DNA of 64,000 bases from Catonia carolina (GCA_035578175.1 JAQMRL010000003.1:91800469-91864468), one strand, 5' to 3'; shown: positions 21,109 through 31,938, counted from the first letter of the stretch. Notes: generated from the sequence alone by a model not told the origin. Translations and numbers: made by a program.

Positions 21109-21497
21109 TATCCGATTATTCCGTCCGATTTCCGAGGCTGTTTGTTGGTGATTCGTAACGGGAAATTTTTATGAGGTGGGTTGTTGGCCCAACGCTCAAC
21201 CCCCAACCTGGAGGACCAGGTGCTTTGTTCAGGTGCTCTTCCCTAGCCTTTGGTACTCCCAATACCCACCTGCAAGGCAGCAGCTCATTTTCTGTAGGGG
21301 ATTTGTTCCCTTAGCCTTTGGAGTTCCATTGAAGCCCATCTGCAAGGCAGCAGTTTTTGTGCTGGTTTTGGTCCACCCCGGGTATTTGATTTCCCCGGTA
21401 CCACCTATATCTAGGAGGCATCCCCCGATCCGCCACCTGGGGAGGTGCCCGATAGGAGACCAGCAACTTCCACGGGAATTACAACAATGATGATGTC
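21109..21497 (-). promoter_or_regulatory. RTE-a 5' leader, GC-rich
   Basis: Between the endonuclease ATG and the right target duplication lies a block noticeably richer in G+C than its surroundings. It holds two similar sub-repeats, each with CCTGCAAGGCAGCAG / TCTGCAAGGCAGCAG (about 21270 and 21338). LINE promoters sit in the 5' leader, so promoter function is likely by position but not shown. The plus-strand ORF over it is not credible. Confidence 0.5.
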
Positions 21498-21625
21498 CTA
21501 TGAATTACAACAATAAAATAAATTAAAACTTGTAATAAAAACAATTTAAAAAATTGTAGAGGAAAATTTTTAATTTCAAACAGGGAAATTGTTTAAAATA
21601 AATCTAAAATATCCAGATAGGTTTT
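21498..21625. repeat. Segment E, third block
   Basis: Starts with the right copy of CTATGAATTA, then continues as CAACAATAAAATAAATTAAA and TTGTAGAGGAAA, aligning with 58015-58085 where nothing is inserted. Confidence 0.75.
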
Positions 21626-22089
21626 AGAAATGAATTAAGTTGTTAATTTTGTTCATCCTTCTGCAAGTATAAATTGTCGAATAATAAACTCAGAGAAAAT
21701 GTGTCGAAGTTTTTAAACATTTTTAGACATCTTATGACGAGAGTAAAAAATAGAGTAAGTTGTTGGGATAATAAATGATTAATTTCAAAGTCCTCCTAGG
21801 AATGTTGAGAAATTTTACTTAAAAAAAATTGTCATAAATTATGACAATTACCGTGCTTTCTCGAATATACCACTCACCTGATTTTCGAAGGTATTTTCAG
21901 AAAATATTAAAACTCTCAAAAATAAAATGAAAATGAAAACTTACCAGTTTATTTGTGAACATCGAAAAATCTTCATAACTTAGGATAATTTACTATCGAG
22001 AATATGTACATTCTTATTGTACGTATCAACTGCTGAACTATTAACAGGTACTTTCACATTAAAAAACAAAATTAAAAGAAATAAATAAA

Positions 22090-22450
22090 ATAATTTATAA
22101 AAAGTTTCTCTTTGTCATCGGTATCATCGACTCCGTCTTCGTCATTACTGCCGCTGTCAGAAACCGCGTCCGGATTTTTGTCCCAAAGAGTGTCGTCTTC
22201 TGAGCCATCGAGTGTATTTCAGAAAGCTGTTTGAAACTAACAGATGAAGTCTGTGCCCACGTAGTTTTAATCCACTCGCAGATCGTTTCATATTCTGGCC
22301 TTTTTATTTTTCCAGAAGGTGTGTAGGTGTGCTCAGTATTTGCCATCCAATAGGAGTATACAATTCTTTCATAGCTACCTTGAAATGCTTATCTATGCAA
22401 TCGTCCAAAGGTTGTAGTACAGATGTTAACCCTCCCGGTATGATCACTTA
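22090..22450 (-). mobile_element. pogo/Tigger-type transposase C-terminal fragment
   Basis: Minus strand: IIPGGLTSVLQPLDDCIDKH matches the PGG.TS.LQPLD segment of pogo/Tigger DDE transposases. It is followed after a frame shift by KRPEYETICEWIKTTW and, in a third frame, an acidic C-terminus (LDGSEDDTLWDKNPDAVSDS). These three pieces in three frames show decay. No terminal inverted repeats were found on either side. Confidence 0.7.
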
Positions 22451-23859
22451 ATCTGTTTTCATTACTGCTAAAAGGCCATTTTTTTAAATTTTTCCAATAT
22501 AACGCGCACATCATTTTATCGAATCGATTTTGTTCGAAAAAAATTCGTGGTATTTTCGATTAATTATGGTATTCTCGTTAAGAAAGAGAATATAAAATAT
22601 ACATCAACGCTAAGCAAAAATTTTTGTTGATTCAGGGTTCATCTGTTAAAACTGATGTGTAAAATATTTCACAATCCCATTAGTCTTTGATTTAAAAAAC
22701 GTTACAGCAAAGTAAATGTGATTTTATTAAAAGTCAAACGTTAAAATCAAACATTCAATTTAGCATAATGTGTTTCCTATGATTATCAGCTAGCTTGACG
22801 TTCAACAGTAGATAATTTCAGCGATTTTCTCTCTTTACTTGGTGTTTAATTTGTTTTCCTTTCATTTTGTTGTTTATCTTTAATTAGTACACCTAATCAT
22901 AAAACAAGTTAATTTAATTAGTAATGATTACTAACTGATTTCAAACCCTTACTCCAATTTCTTCGCTAATTGAATTCTATAAATTTACTATTTGATTTTC
23001 AGATGTAGTAATTTAGTCATTCGTGGTAAGTATAATCAAATGAAAAAAGAATAAAAACATAAATGTATAGGTGAGTATATTTACAAGTAAATAAATTATT
23101 CATTAGATTTAAAATAAAAATAAAAGATTTTCTACATTCCATTAAACAGTTCACAAAATTCTTTAGCTTTATTTTTGTTAATTAAAAGCTAATAAAATTA
23201 TGATTATGGATGAGAGTTACTATGAAAAATTCCGTTATTCACAGAATTCTAGTAATTGAAATAACTACATTGAATTTTATTAGTCAGGAAATTGAATTGG
23301 GGAAACGCGGAAAATATTTTATTTTAACCTTTCATCTAAATTTGGAACTATACAATTCAGTAGACTTACCAAATGATTTAGTCAATCGCTTCCAAAAACA
23401 AAGAAATAAAATGTACGACATGAATTCATGAATAAGGAAAATCAATTTCCTGCGGATAAAATTCTTGAATAACCAATCTATACTACAGGTAGTTTGTAGA
23501 AATTGAGTCTCAATATGACACAGTGTAGTTTATAAAATTATGATTTTGTGATGAATTTCAGTGTGAATGGATGATATGTGGTGGGATTAGATCTGGATAA
23601 GATCCCTTATTCTACTATTTTTTCAGTCTTCTCACTTCTGAAAAACTACTATGAACTAAATCGTGTATTAATAAGTTGTTGTAGAACCAAAATGTATATA
23701 GCATAATTTTGTAGTTAATTTATGAATGGACTTTTGAGATCTTCATGGAAAGTCTGTAGGAAATAACGTTTAGTTTCTACCTAGGATTTTCCTAAATTCC
23801 TAAATTTCATCTGTGGATATTAGGAGATATAAGAGAATAATAGGGAATATGTGTAGTAT
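22451..23859. other. AT-rich, no gene seen
   Basis: One 73-codon plus ORF (23210-23431) shows no recognisable motif and no splice framing. Nothing further supported. Confidence 0.4.
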
Positions 23860-24110
23860 AATAATCTTCTTCCTGTATGTTCTTTACCAAATGTTGGAGA
23901 TCCTCTTGGCAATGGTAATCTTGTTTACACTCTAAATAGACCTGAAGATATAGTATTAAACTATATCCTTAAATTCTTCACCTAAAAAAATCTTGTCTAA
24001 TTAGATTTTCTCAAACCCACTACTTTATTCTGTAGGATAAACTATGGTAAAATATAGTTGTCTGGATGCCTCATTATGTGCCCAAAGAAATTTTGGCTTT
24101 TATTAATTGA
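23860..24110 (-). mobile_element. LINE ORF2 C-terminal fragment (GHIMRHP family)
   Basis: The minus-strand frame reads NFFGHIMRHPDNYILP, stop, FILQNKVVGLRKS and VKNLRI, the W/FGHV.RHP.....LI.QGK....R.....WLKNLR signature of an insect LINE lineage. The other copy, at 55550-55672, carries the very end of the protein. Multiple stops; no tail visible. Confidence 0.6.
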
Positions 24111-24389
24111 CTGTGCCAATAATTTTTGGCTCTGTTCGTAATTTTTGCTGCAAAGTCTTATTGGTGACACAATGTATAATAACGTGATACTCATAAAAAT
24201 ATTTTTATTTCTTTGGGGATTTTAGATAACTGATTATAAAAAGCTATGGTTAACGGAAACATACAATTACTTTAATTGCATGTATTTTCTAAAAAGTATA
24301 AGGATCTTTTCCTCTTCTTCCTCATAAGTATAAGCTTATTTTTATGTAATCCGTCGTTGGAGTTGGTCCTTCAACGATTCATCGGCCGT

Positions 24390-24725
24390 CCCAAACTTCT
24401 TCTACCTTGTGGTATGTATTCTTCAACCATCTCTCCCTCCCTCCCTCTTCGTCTACCCATCCACTCCCCCTGACTGTATTCCTCAACTCTATTAATTAGA
24501 GACTGAAGCCACTGATCTCAACATTCGCATCTTAGCAATCTGTAATCTTTGTGAATGTAAGCTTGCAAGGGTCCACGCTCATTGCCATACAGGCAGGTAG
24601 GGATGAACAGAACGTTGTAAAATTTTAAACCGTTTGCGGTCTAAGATTAATTTTTAGTACCCTTAATTTTTTCGTGTAGGGCCAACTTTAGGTAGCTTAA
24701 GCTAACTTTAAGCATTATTCTGGAA
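24390..24725 (-). mobile_element. LINE fragment, post-RT region, heavily decayed
   Basis: Minus strand gives KFYNVLFIPTCLYG (usual FYN....P.LLYG), then WLQSLINRVEEYSQGEW and GRRREGG. The order matches an RTE-group ORF2 C-terminus, but it is broken by stops and the family is unclear. Confidence 0.45.
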
Positions 24726-24833
24726 GCTCTTTTTGCAATCTACATTCTCAGCATTCATTCACTGTAACCTTTGCTCCTTTCTTCCGCCTATGCAGTGAAT
24801 AAATATTTTTATTGTTTAAAATCTCTAATGTGT

Positions 24834-24885
24834 GTACGATGCAATCTGTTACACTTAAGAACAATAAGCAACCCCATAATGAGTG
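24834..24885 (-). repeat. SINE2 3' tail fragment
   Basis: ACACTTAAGAACAATAAGCAACCCC is the reverse complement of the SINE2 tail (GGGGTTGCTTATTGTTCTTAA). Only the last 50 bp are present. Confidence 0.55.
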
Positions 24886-25124
24886 CTTTTAATCTTCGTG
24901 GTAGCCTTTGAAGTCAGTAATCAGTTTTTATTGGTATTGATATTTCCTCAGTTTATTCAAGTTTTCTCAATTACTTGTACTTAAGCACTCTTTTGTTCAT
25001 TTATTAATTTTTTTGGGCTGCCAAATTCCCCCCCCCTGCTGTCACCACTCACTATGGCTGGTTGTAAGGATGCCAGGTGGTACAGTAGAACAACAATAGA
25101 ATATTACCGTGTTATACTGCTCCA

Positions 25125-25530
25125 TTATATTCTTGTTGTTGTTTAGGTCATCAGCCGAAAGCCTGGTTTGAACCTGTAGAGGTTTTGCTAAGTAAAACGA
25201 GGAGTGAGGTGGTTTACAAGTTCCTTCCTCAGTGAATGGAAAAGTACGCTTGTCAACATGCCGGGCCCTTTGAAAAGCCCATAATATCTTCCACTCTGCA
25301 AATGACACCTTTACTTCATTCACCACAGGGTCTGGCTGTACAATGAAATTCATTACTTTCAGAGGAGATAACTCTGATTAGTATCTTTTACACCTCTACC
25401 TCTTCTGTTCTTAAATGATTCAATTATTTAATTGGCTAACCATGTGATAAGAAGGAGAACTATTTACTTTAGCCCTGCAACGAACAGATTGAGTGTAAAT
25501 AATTTAATACTCCACCTGTTATTATATTCT
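25125..25530 (-). repeat. Repeat B copy with open frame
   Basis: A well preserved copy. On the minus strand 25042-25353 is open and contains VVNEVKVSFAEWK, HVDKRTFPF, CKPPHSSFYLAKPLQVQTR and LSADDLNN. The same reading frame persists in the copies at 56118 and 59625 with the same words, though each copy is truncated or interrupted. Confidence 0.7.
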
Positions 25531-26225
25531 TATCATTGTAACTTTTTTTCTTTCACCAGAAAAACGGCCAGCTGCCGAGCCCAACACATACCACATAGAC
25601 ACGAAGAACATAAAACACATAAGATAACATAAATATTACGTAATATTCACAGCCTTCTTTCACTCTATTTTTTTATAACCCTTTTTCTTTAATTCTGCTA
25701 TCTCTGTAAAACAAATCTACCACTCCGTTTATAGCATTTTCTGCAGCTATACACCTATTAATTGGAGCTATTTTACTTCTTGTGACACCAGCAAACAATC
25801 TGAAATTTCTTTAAGTTTTGCAAGGCACCCTCAGATCTTCGAGATAGCTGGAATATCAACCCGTAAAAGTAGAATGTTGTAAATGTACAGAATATTTTAA
25901 TAGCATAAATGTAAATTTTCATATTACCATAATTTTTCCACTATTAAAAACTATAAGATATTTACAAAAATACAGAAAATAAAATATTTCAGAAGTTATT
26001 TTATTAAAATTTAAAATATTACAATTTCTTTTTGTCTAGTAATGTTCAAATTATTTCAATTGACTACCTATTTACACTATTTAATATCAACTCATAAATA
26101 ATATAACACATACCTCAAGAACCATGATTCTATCACGTTAAGTTTATACGTTCAATTAACTTGTTTTCAATTTTGTAAGTTAGAATAGCAAAAGAAAAGG
26201 GTGTATTGTAGTAGTGTAAAACTGA
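25531..26225. other. AT-rich, no gene seen
   Basis: No supported gene or recognised repeat. Confidence 0.4.
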
Positions 26226-26432
26226 TAGTAGGATACGATGGAATAAGTTGGAGCGGGGCATTCCAAGAAACGGGCTTATCAGTAACGGTAAAGAAATAAA
26301 CAACAGCACTAAGCTGCAAAGAAATTGCCGAAGTTTTCTCAAGCTTTCACAATGTACTGTGTTGCAAGTTTTAAAAGAAGGTAATAAATTGGGAGCCCAA
26401 CCTTCACAAGACAGTAGAAAACCGAAGGCTTA
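26226..26432 (+). mobile_element. Tc1/mariner-type transposase N-terminal HTH fragment
   Basis: The frame from 26248 reads MERGIPRNGLISNGK and then LKLSQCTVLQVLKEGNK; a +1 shift in between gives ALSCKEIAEVF. Together these match the first helix-turn-helix of Tc1-like transposases (L..G..S..EIA..L..SQSTV..VLK). A stop follows at 26432. The catalytic domain is absent. Confidence 0.55.
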
Positions 26433-26738
26433 ACCTCATACCCCTCCAATTCTGGCCACCCCCCTCGAAAAACAGTTCACTGTAATTTAGATGTTTCTTT
26501 TTTGTGAAATATCATTTTTTCAACTTTATCCTGTGTTTATTTTAAACCGTAATGAGCTTGTAAACCTATATAGCAAACGCAAAAACTTTCCTGAATGGTT
26601 TTAAGTTTTGGGTTAGGCCTAAAATTAAAAAAATATATACATATATAATACAACGAAAACCTTCAAAGTTTGATAAGATATTTGATGAACAACTTTATTT
26701 TTAGATGTTTACATCGACGCGATGGAATATTCTAATAT

Positions 26739-28568
26739 AAAATTTTGGTAATTGTTTACTTATAGGACACCAAACCAATTTGAACCATTTTGCTTGTAAT
26801 CGATACTTTTTTGTATGCTGAATCCGAATATGAAATTAGTTTTGCGCGCAAACAACTGTGGAATTAGTTATAAGCTTTTTTATATGATCTACCGACATAA
26901 CCTCACTTTCCCGCAACGTTCTCAATTTATCTAGTGATATTTCTATGAATGTATACATTTTTGGTATAAAGAATATATATATATTGATAGTAATGTTGAT
27001 ATTGATCAATAAACATGAATAAAAATAACGTAAATATATAAACAACGTAAATACTGTGAATAATGTAAAATGACATACTAGTGTAATGACGTCATTCACT
27101 AGAATGGTAAATTTTTATGACGTCATTACAAGCGGCCTCAAAAGTTATTATTAACCGAGTAGGTTAGCGGTTGGTACGGGCTTTTTCATTTGCATATAAC
27201 AACCGATAACCTATCCAACATTAGCTCATTTAGAGTAGGTTATCGGTTGTTACGGGCGTTTATATTTGCACATAACAAACGATAACCTATCCAACATTAA
27301 CTCATTTAGAGTAGGTTATCGGTTGTTACGGGCGTTTATATTTGCACATAACAACCGATAACCTATCCAACATTAGCTCATTTAGAGTAGGTTATCGGTT
27401 GTTACGGGCGTTTATATTTGAACATAACAACCGATAACCTATCCAACATTAGCTAATTTAGAGTAGGTTATCGGTTGTTACGGGCGTTTATATTTGCACA
27501 TAACAAACGATAACCTATCCAACATTAGCTCATTTAGAGTAGGTTATCGGTTGTTACGGGCGTTTATATTTGCACATAACAAACGATAACCTATTCAACA
27601 TTAGCTCATTTAGAGTAGGTTATCGGTTGTTACGTGCAAATATAAACGCCCGTAACAACCGATAACCTACGCTAAATGAGCTAATGTTGAATAGGTTATC
27701 GTTTGTTATGTGCAAATATAAACGCCCGTAACAACCGATAACCTACTCTAAATGAGCTAATGTTGGATAGGTTATCGGTTGTTATGTGCAAATATAAACG
27801 CCCGTAACAACCGATAACCTACGCTAAATGAGCTAATGTTGAATAGGTTATCGGTTGTTATGTTCAAATATAAACGCCCGTAACAACCGATAACCTACGC
27901 TAAATGAGCTAATGTTGAATAGGTTATCGGTTGTTATGTGCAAATATAAACGCCCGTAACAACCGATAACCTACTCTAAATGAGCTAATGTTGAATAGGT
28001 TATCGTTTGTTATGTGCAAATATAAACGCCCGTAACAACCGATAACCTACTCTAAATGAGCTAATGTTGAATAGGTTATCGTTTGTAATGTGCAAATATA
28101 AACGCCCGTAAAAACCGATAAAGCCCGTACCTACCGCTAACCTACTCGGTTAATGTTAATTTTTGAGGCCGCTTGTAATGACGTCATAATAATGAAACTA
28201 TTCTACTGCATGACGTCATTACACTAGTATATCATTTTACGTTTTCACAGTATTTACGTTGTTTATATATTTACGTTATATTTATTCATGTTTATTGATC
28301 AATATATATTAACATTACCAACATTACTATCAATATATATATTCTGTATGCCAAAAATGTATACATAAATATAAATATCACGAGATAAATTGAGAACGTT
28401 GCGGGAAAGTGAGGTTATGTTGGTAAATGAAATAAAAGGGCATATAACTAATTCCACAGTTGTTTGCGCGCAAAACTAATTTCATATTCGGATTCAGCAT
28501 ACAAAAAAGTATCGATTATAAGCAAAATGGTTCAAATTGGTTTGGTGTCCTATAAGTAAACAAATACC
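26739..28568. mobile_element. Palindromic fold-back element built on inverted 76-bp tandem arrays
   Basis: The left arm starts at GGTAATTGTTTACTTATAGG and the right arm ends with its near-exact reverse complement before 28568. Inside are outer unique arms of about 410-420 bp, then a 76-bp tandem repeat. Units start at 27159, 27235, 27311, 27387, 27463 and 27539; a seventh at 27615 is cut at about 27634, where the array turns over and runs inverted to about 28145. Each unit contains GTAGGTTATCGGTTGTTA and its complement, so units are hairpins themselves. No ORF lies inside. The architecture recalls Drosophila Foldback/Galileo elements, but there is no sequence evidence for that family. Confidence 0.9.
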
Positions 28569-28570
28569 CC

Positions 28571-28771
28571 GGTAATTGTTTACTTATAGGACACCAAACC
28601 AATTTGAACCATTTTGCTTGTAATCGATACTTTTTTGTATGCTGAATCCGAATATGAAATTAGTTTTGCGCGCAAACAACTGTGGAATTAGTTATAAGCC
28701 CTTTTATATGATCTACCGACATAACCTCACTTTCCCGCAACGTTCTCAATTTATCTAGTGATATTTCTATG
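28571..28771 (+). repeat. Second, partial left arm of the fold-back element
   Basis: GGTAATTGTTTACTTATAGG restarts directly after the right arm and follows 26739-26946 almost base for base to ATTTCTATGA, then diverges. The complete palindrome is therefore followed head-to-tail by a truncated second copy. Confidence 0.85.
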
Positions 28772-28786
28772 ATAATTTATCTATGC

Positions 28787-29370
28787 GGAATGTCCCCGCA
28801 TTCAGTAACATTTTTCTACTGAGTGTGTAATTGCTTAGTGAAGCAAAAACACTTATTGTAATTGTACGAGGAGTGATAAACAAACGAACTTTGATCATGG
28901 TTTTGACCTATCACAAAGTGATCGGCGTTATCGAATTAAATTTCAATGGGCGCTGTCAACTATGTGGTTATTTGTAAGCCCAATTACGGTTAGTATTGAT
29001 TGTGCTGTTATATGATTTAGTGCGTCTAATTAATAGCAAAGAAAAAGCTGTCGATTTTTTACAAAGTAAAACTGTTTTCCACCGTATTAGAAATAGTGCT
29101 AACAATCACGAAATGAAATTGTATTTAACAGACACAAGTGATATATGGAGGTGTAATAAGAAATACGTATTGTAGGATTGAAATCGGTTTACGAAAAGGA
29201 ACCTGGCTTCAATACAGCAATTTGCCGTTTGGCACGATAATTGTATTTATTTATGCGTGGTGTAAAGAACATAACAACCAAGTTTTGTACAGAGGAACTC
29301 AACATGAATATAACAGATCGGAAGAACTTCCTACGTGAGGTGTGTGCAATCTGGGATGCGAGGACATTCC
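28787..29370 (+). mobile_element. Merlin-type DNA transposon remnant, internally deleted
   Basis: Terminal inverted repeats GGAATGTCCCCGCATTC (28787) and GATGCGAGGACATTCC (ending 29370) bound 584 bp. Inside, two overlapping plus frames give INSKEKAVDFLQSKTVFHRI, then WRCNKKY and CRIEIGLRKGTWLQYSNLPF, FIYAWCKE, the zinc-ribbon start of Merlin/ISXO2-like transposases. The DDE catalytic part is missing and the halves are frame-shifted. No matching 8-9 bp target duplication is visible, perhaps because the left flank is a truncated repeat. Confidence 0.75.
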
Positions 29371-30619
29371 GAAAAAGACCCTTTTAATGAACATTTAACA
29401 TTTTTTTAATTTAAAATACTTCAAAAATTACTAAATTTGGTTCTAGCTGGTTCCAAAACGTGATTTACTTGCAGTCATCTCGATAGTCCTATATTGGCCC
29501 GCGCCAAGACGATCCCTTGACCAGAGATTTTTTAAACATCTCTGCTGAGTCTCTGGTATCACCTTAATGTGTTTTGTAAGATTTTCAGGATTTACACGTA
29601 ATTTGAATAAAATTTGTAGTGCATCGTCTTGTATAACTGTTACGAGGTGTCAGTTACGTACGGTATGTGAAAGTCTTTGTGCAGCGTTACAGAAGTGCGT
29701 TTAATTTTTCGTAACATTTTATTGATTTAGTAAGGTAATATATATTTTTAACAATTGGTAAATTTGTTTCTCCATTTTAAAAACACATTTACCCCAACAT
29801 TGGAAATGTCTCCCCTTATTATTTTAGGGAAGTATTTACATTATACTGGAATTTTACAGTACTAGTAAATGTAACTTCAAATATTTTTACGGTTAACTAG
29901 AAAAAAACCTACTTAATTCTATCAAAATTTTTTCTATCTAACTAAAAGCCATAAATAGCACGAAGCTCTGAGTTTTAGTTTTAAAACCAATATTTCAATA
30001 GAGACAAGAGCCTGTGAAGTTGCTTAATTTTCTATTTAACCTTTTATAATTATTATCATCAGCATTTCCCACTTACATAATCGACGATGGCAACCTTTTT
30101 TAAAAATGAAATGAAGGGTCATTAGGTTTGTAAATTCTTTAAATTTTTTCTAAAAGAAATTAAAAAGCAATTTTAATTGCTTATAACTTTTGTAGTATTT
30201 TATACATTTTAGAACAGGGAATGTCTCAAATTAAATTTACTCTTTGTTCTTGAATAATGAATAAAAATCGTTAAAAAAATTAAAAATGAGTATGATTTAG
30301 TCGAAAGTTTTCGTGAAAACAGAACGGTTTATCGTTGTTTTATTTATTTTTTACCTTTTATTAATCTAGACTTGTAAACCTTAGCAAAATTACTAAAACT
30401 GATGAAATTATTAGGCGTTGAAAGTGGAATCACACCCATTAGTTTTTCCTCCAGGGTGATGTAGTCACAATAATGAAAAATAACAACACTAATAAAAAAA
30501 TTAATCATTATTAAATTATTATTAATTAAAAATTACGAACAATAATGAAAAAAATTGGTAGCTTTGACAAAGAAGAAGTTGGAAAAACATGAAGGTGATT
30601 ATGATGAAATAGGAATAAA
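29371..30619. other. AT-rich, no gene seen
   Basis: No supported gene. A tRNA-like or SINE origin was considered for 29490-29560 but not supported. Confidence 0.4.
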
Positions 30620-30659
30620 ATATTATCGAAGAAGATCTCTACACCAAAAATGACAAAGA

Positions 30660-30905
30660 CGTCTTAAATTTAAAAAATTTTGAATGGCCATGTGTCGAGT
30701 GAGATTGTTCGGAGGATTTTATAGTTTATTAAAGTATCTTTTATAAATAAAAAAATAATTACTTGTTCGAGCATTACATCAACTACCACAAATTTAGACC
30801 TGGTAGGATATTTAGCAGTAAATGCCATTACTTTTGACTTTTTTACGGAAACGTTGAAATTATATATTTTTGTGCACAATTCATTAAAAACTGCACAGTA
30901 TTCGT
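30660..30905 (-). mobile_element. RTE-group RT thumb fragment
   Basis: The minus-strand frame 30670-30879 reads YNFNVSVKKSKVMAFTAKYP, TRSKFVV and LEQV, equivalent to the K..VMAF.GK.P.RSKIV.....LEQV segment of families b and c at 43250-43606 and 5834-6088. Catalytic residues and the YLGC motif are absent. Confidence 0.55.
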
Positions 30906-31050
30906 AACGCGGCCAGGGGATTTATTAACTTACTGACAAAATCACAAACAGCCTCAGATTATTTTATATAAAATATATTTTGGTTTTTATTTGCTTCAGT
31001 AAATTAAATTTTTATTTAGCTTAAATTTTTGATATTTACGTGTTTAACAG

Positions 31051-31257
31051 ATTTTATGTTGCTTCTACATCTTATACTGAACACATCAGCTTATATGGTG
31101 ATACCAGTCGCATATTGTGATCCTTTAAAAGAAAATGAGTGTCAGCCAGAGAATAAACCTGTTTGTGGAAAAAACGTTTTCGGAGTACGTCGATTATTTT
31201 CAAATGTGTGCGAAATGGAACGGACGGTATGTTACCGAGGAGATAGACAACAAGCAG
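31051..31257 (+). CDS. Exon encoding signal peptide and Kazal-like cysteine block
   Basis: A 207-nt block between a pyrimidine-bearing acceptor (ACGTGTTTAACAG, ending 31050) and a donor GTAGGC (31258). Translation from ATG at 31056 starts MLLLHLILNTSAYMV, a plausible signal peptide, and continues YCDPLKENECQPENKPVCG, then VRRLFSNVCEMERTVC. The C-x7-C, PVCG and F.N.C order is that of a Kazal-type domain, as in insect vasotab-like proteins, where it binds proteases or channels. The sixth cysteine is not in this exon. The exon ends in phase 1. Secreted product inferred; it is not certain whether 31056 is the true start or an internal methionine. Confidence 0.55.
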
Positions 31258-31548
31258 GTAGGCCAAATTCTAATCTTAAATTTAATACAAACTTCTTCTT
31301 ATTATACAACTATAATCTTCATCTTAGGATAGAAACAGACGAGAGGCAACCAGTTTAGTTTCAGTTTAAATAGTTTTATAGTGACCTACGTTAACGGTTG
31401 ATTCGTTAAAGATGGTGGTTAGATTATCTGAAAATTTTTTTAATATTCAGAATTTAAAAAGTATGAGTGTATTTGTTTGGAGAAACCGAAGTTTAATCAG
31501 TTTTCCAACAGTGATGTTAAAAATTGCACTAGTATCAGGGATCAAGAT

Positions 31549-31735
31549 ACTTCACGGCTGCCTCCGAGACCCGGTGGTTAGTGCTACGCTGCAAACTGGA
31601 AAGTCCCAGGTTTGATTACCAGGTAGGAACTGGAAAATTGTTACTCGTTCTAATCCATCGTTCCTAAACTCAAAGAAGTCACTAATGACCAAGCTTTTGA
31701 AGGGGTTTTAAATAAACTAAAAACATTGCTTAAAC
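31549..31735 (+). repeat. SINE1 copy (tRNA-derived)
   Basis: GGCTGCCTCCGAGACCCGGTGG with a B-box-like GGTTTGATTACCAGG, then a body ending AATGACCAAGC...TTTTAAATAAAC. Same order as 31753 and 32868. Head positions are mutated relative to those copies. Confidence 0.65.
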
Positions 31736-31752
31736 AAAGAAAACAAAATAAA

Positions 31753-31938
31753 CCTTGGCTGCCTCTGTAGCGTAGTGGTTAATGCATTGGCCTGCCGCGC
31801 GGAGGTTCCGGGTTCGATTTCCTGCCAGGGTCTGGAATTTTTCACGTGTCAAATCCCACAGTTAATGTTACATAATCCACCGTAGTTGTTAATGACCAAA
31901 CAGTTAATGCGACTTTAAATAAATTAATTAAAAAAAAG
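31753..31938 (+). repeat. SINE1 copy (best preserved tRNA-like head)
   Basis: GGCTGCCTCTGTAGCGTAGTGG (A-box TAGCGTAGTGG) and GGTTCGATTTCCTGCC (B-box) are spaced as in a tRNA gene, followed by a ~100-bp body and an A-rich tail. The 3' acceptor stem cannot pair, so this is a SINE and not a tRNA gene. Confidence 0.75.

Larger units (their letters stand above)
18213..21497 (-). mobile_element. RTE-a, nearly full-length RTE-clade non-LTR retrotransposon
   Basis: A 3,285-bp element on the minus strand between exact 10-bp duplications CTATGAATTA (18203-18212 and 21498-21507). The 3' end is (TAAG)n, the short tandem tail typical of RTE. It carries an APE-type endonuclease, a reverse transcriptase and a C-terminal GRPRRKW tail in that order, with about 390 bp of comparatively GC-rich 5' leader. 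Two lesions split the ORF: a short duplication near 20397-20445 and an apparent deletion near 18724-18762. Catalytic residues remain. This is the youngest-looking LINE in the window. Confidence 0.9.

Noticed and set aside
18937..21490. Numerous plus-strand ORFs of 70-107 codons
   Set aside because: They are exactly antisense to the RTE-a endonuclease and RT frames or lie in its 5' leader, and none shows a domain of its own.
26739..28568. CRISPR array
   Set aside because: Units are contiguous 76-bp tandem repeats without variable spacers, invert at the centre, and the context is eukaryotic.
31753..31830. Functional tRNA gene
   Set aside because: A- and B-boxes are present, but the acceptor stem does not pair and the same sequence recurs with a common body, so it is a SINE head.
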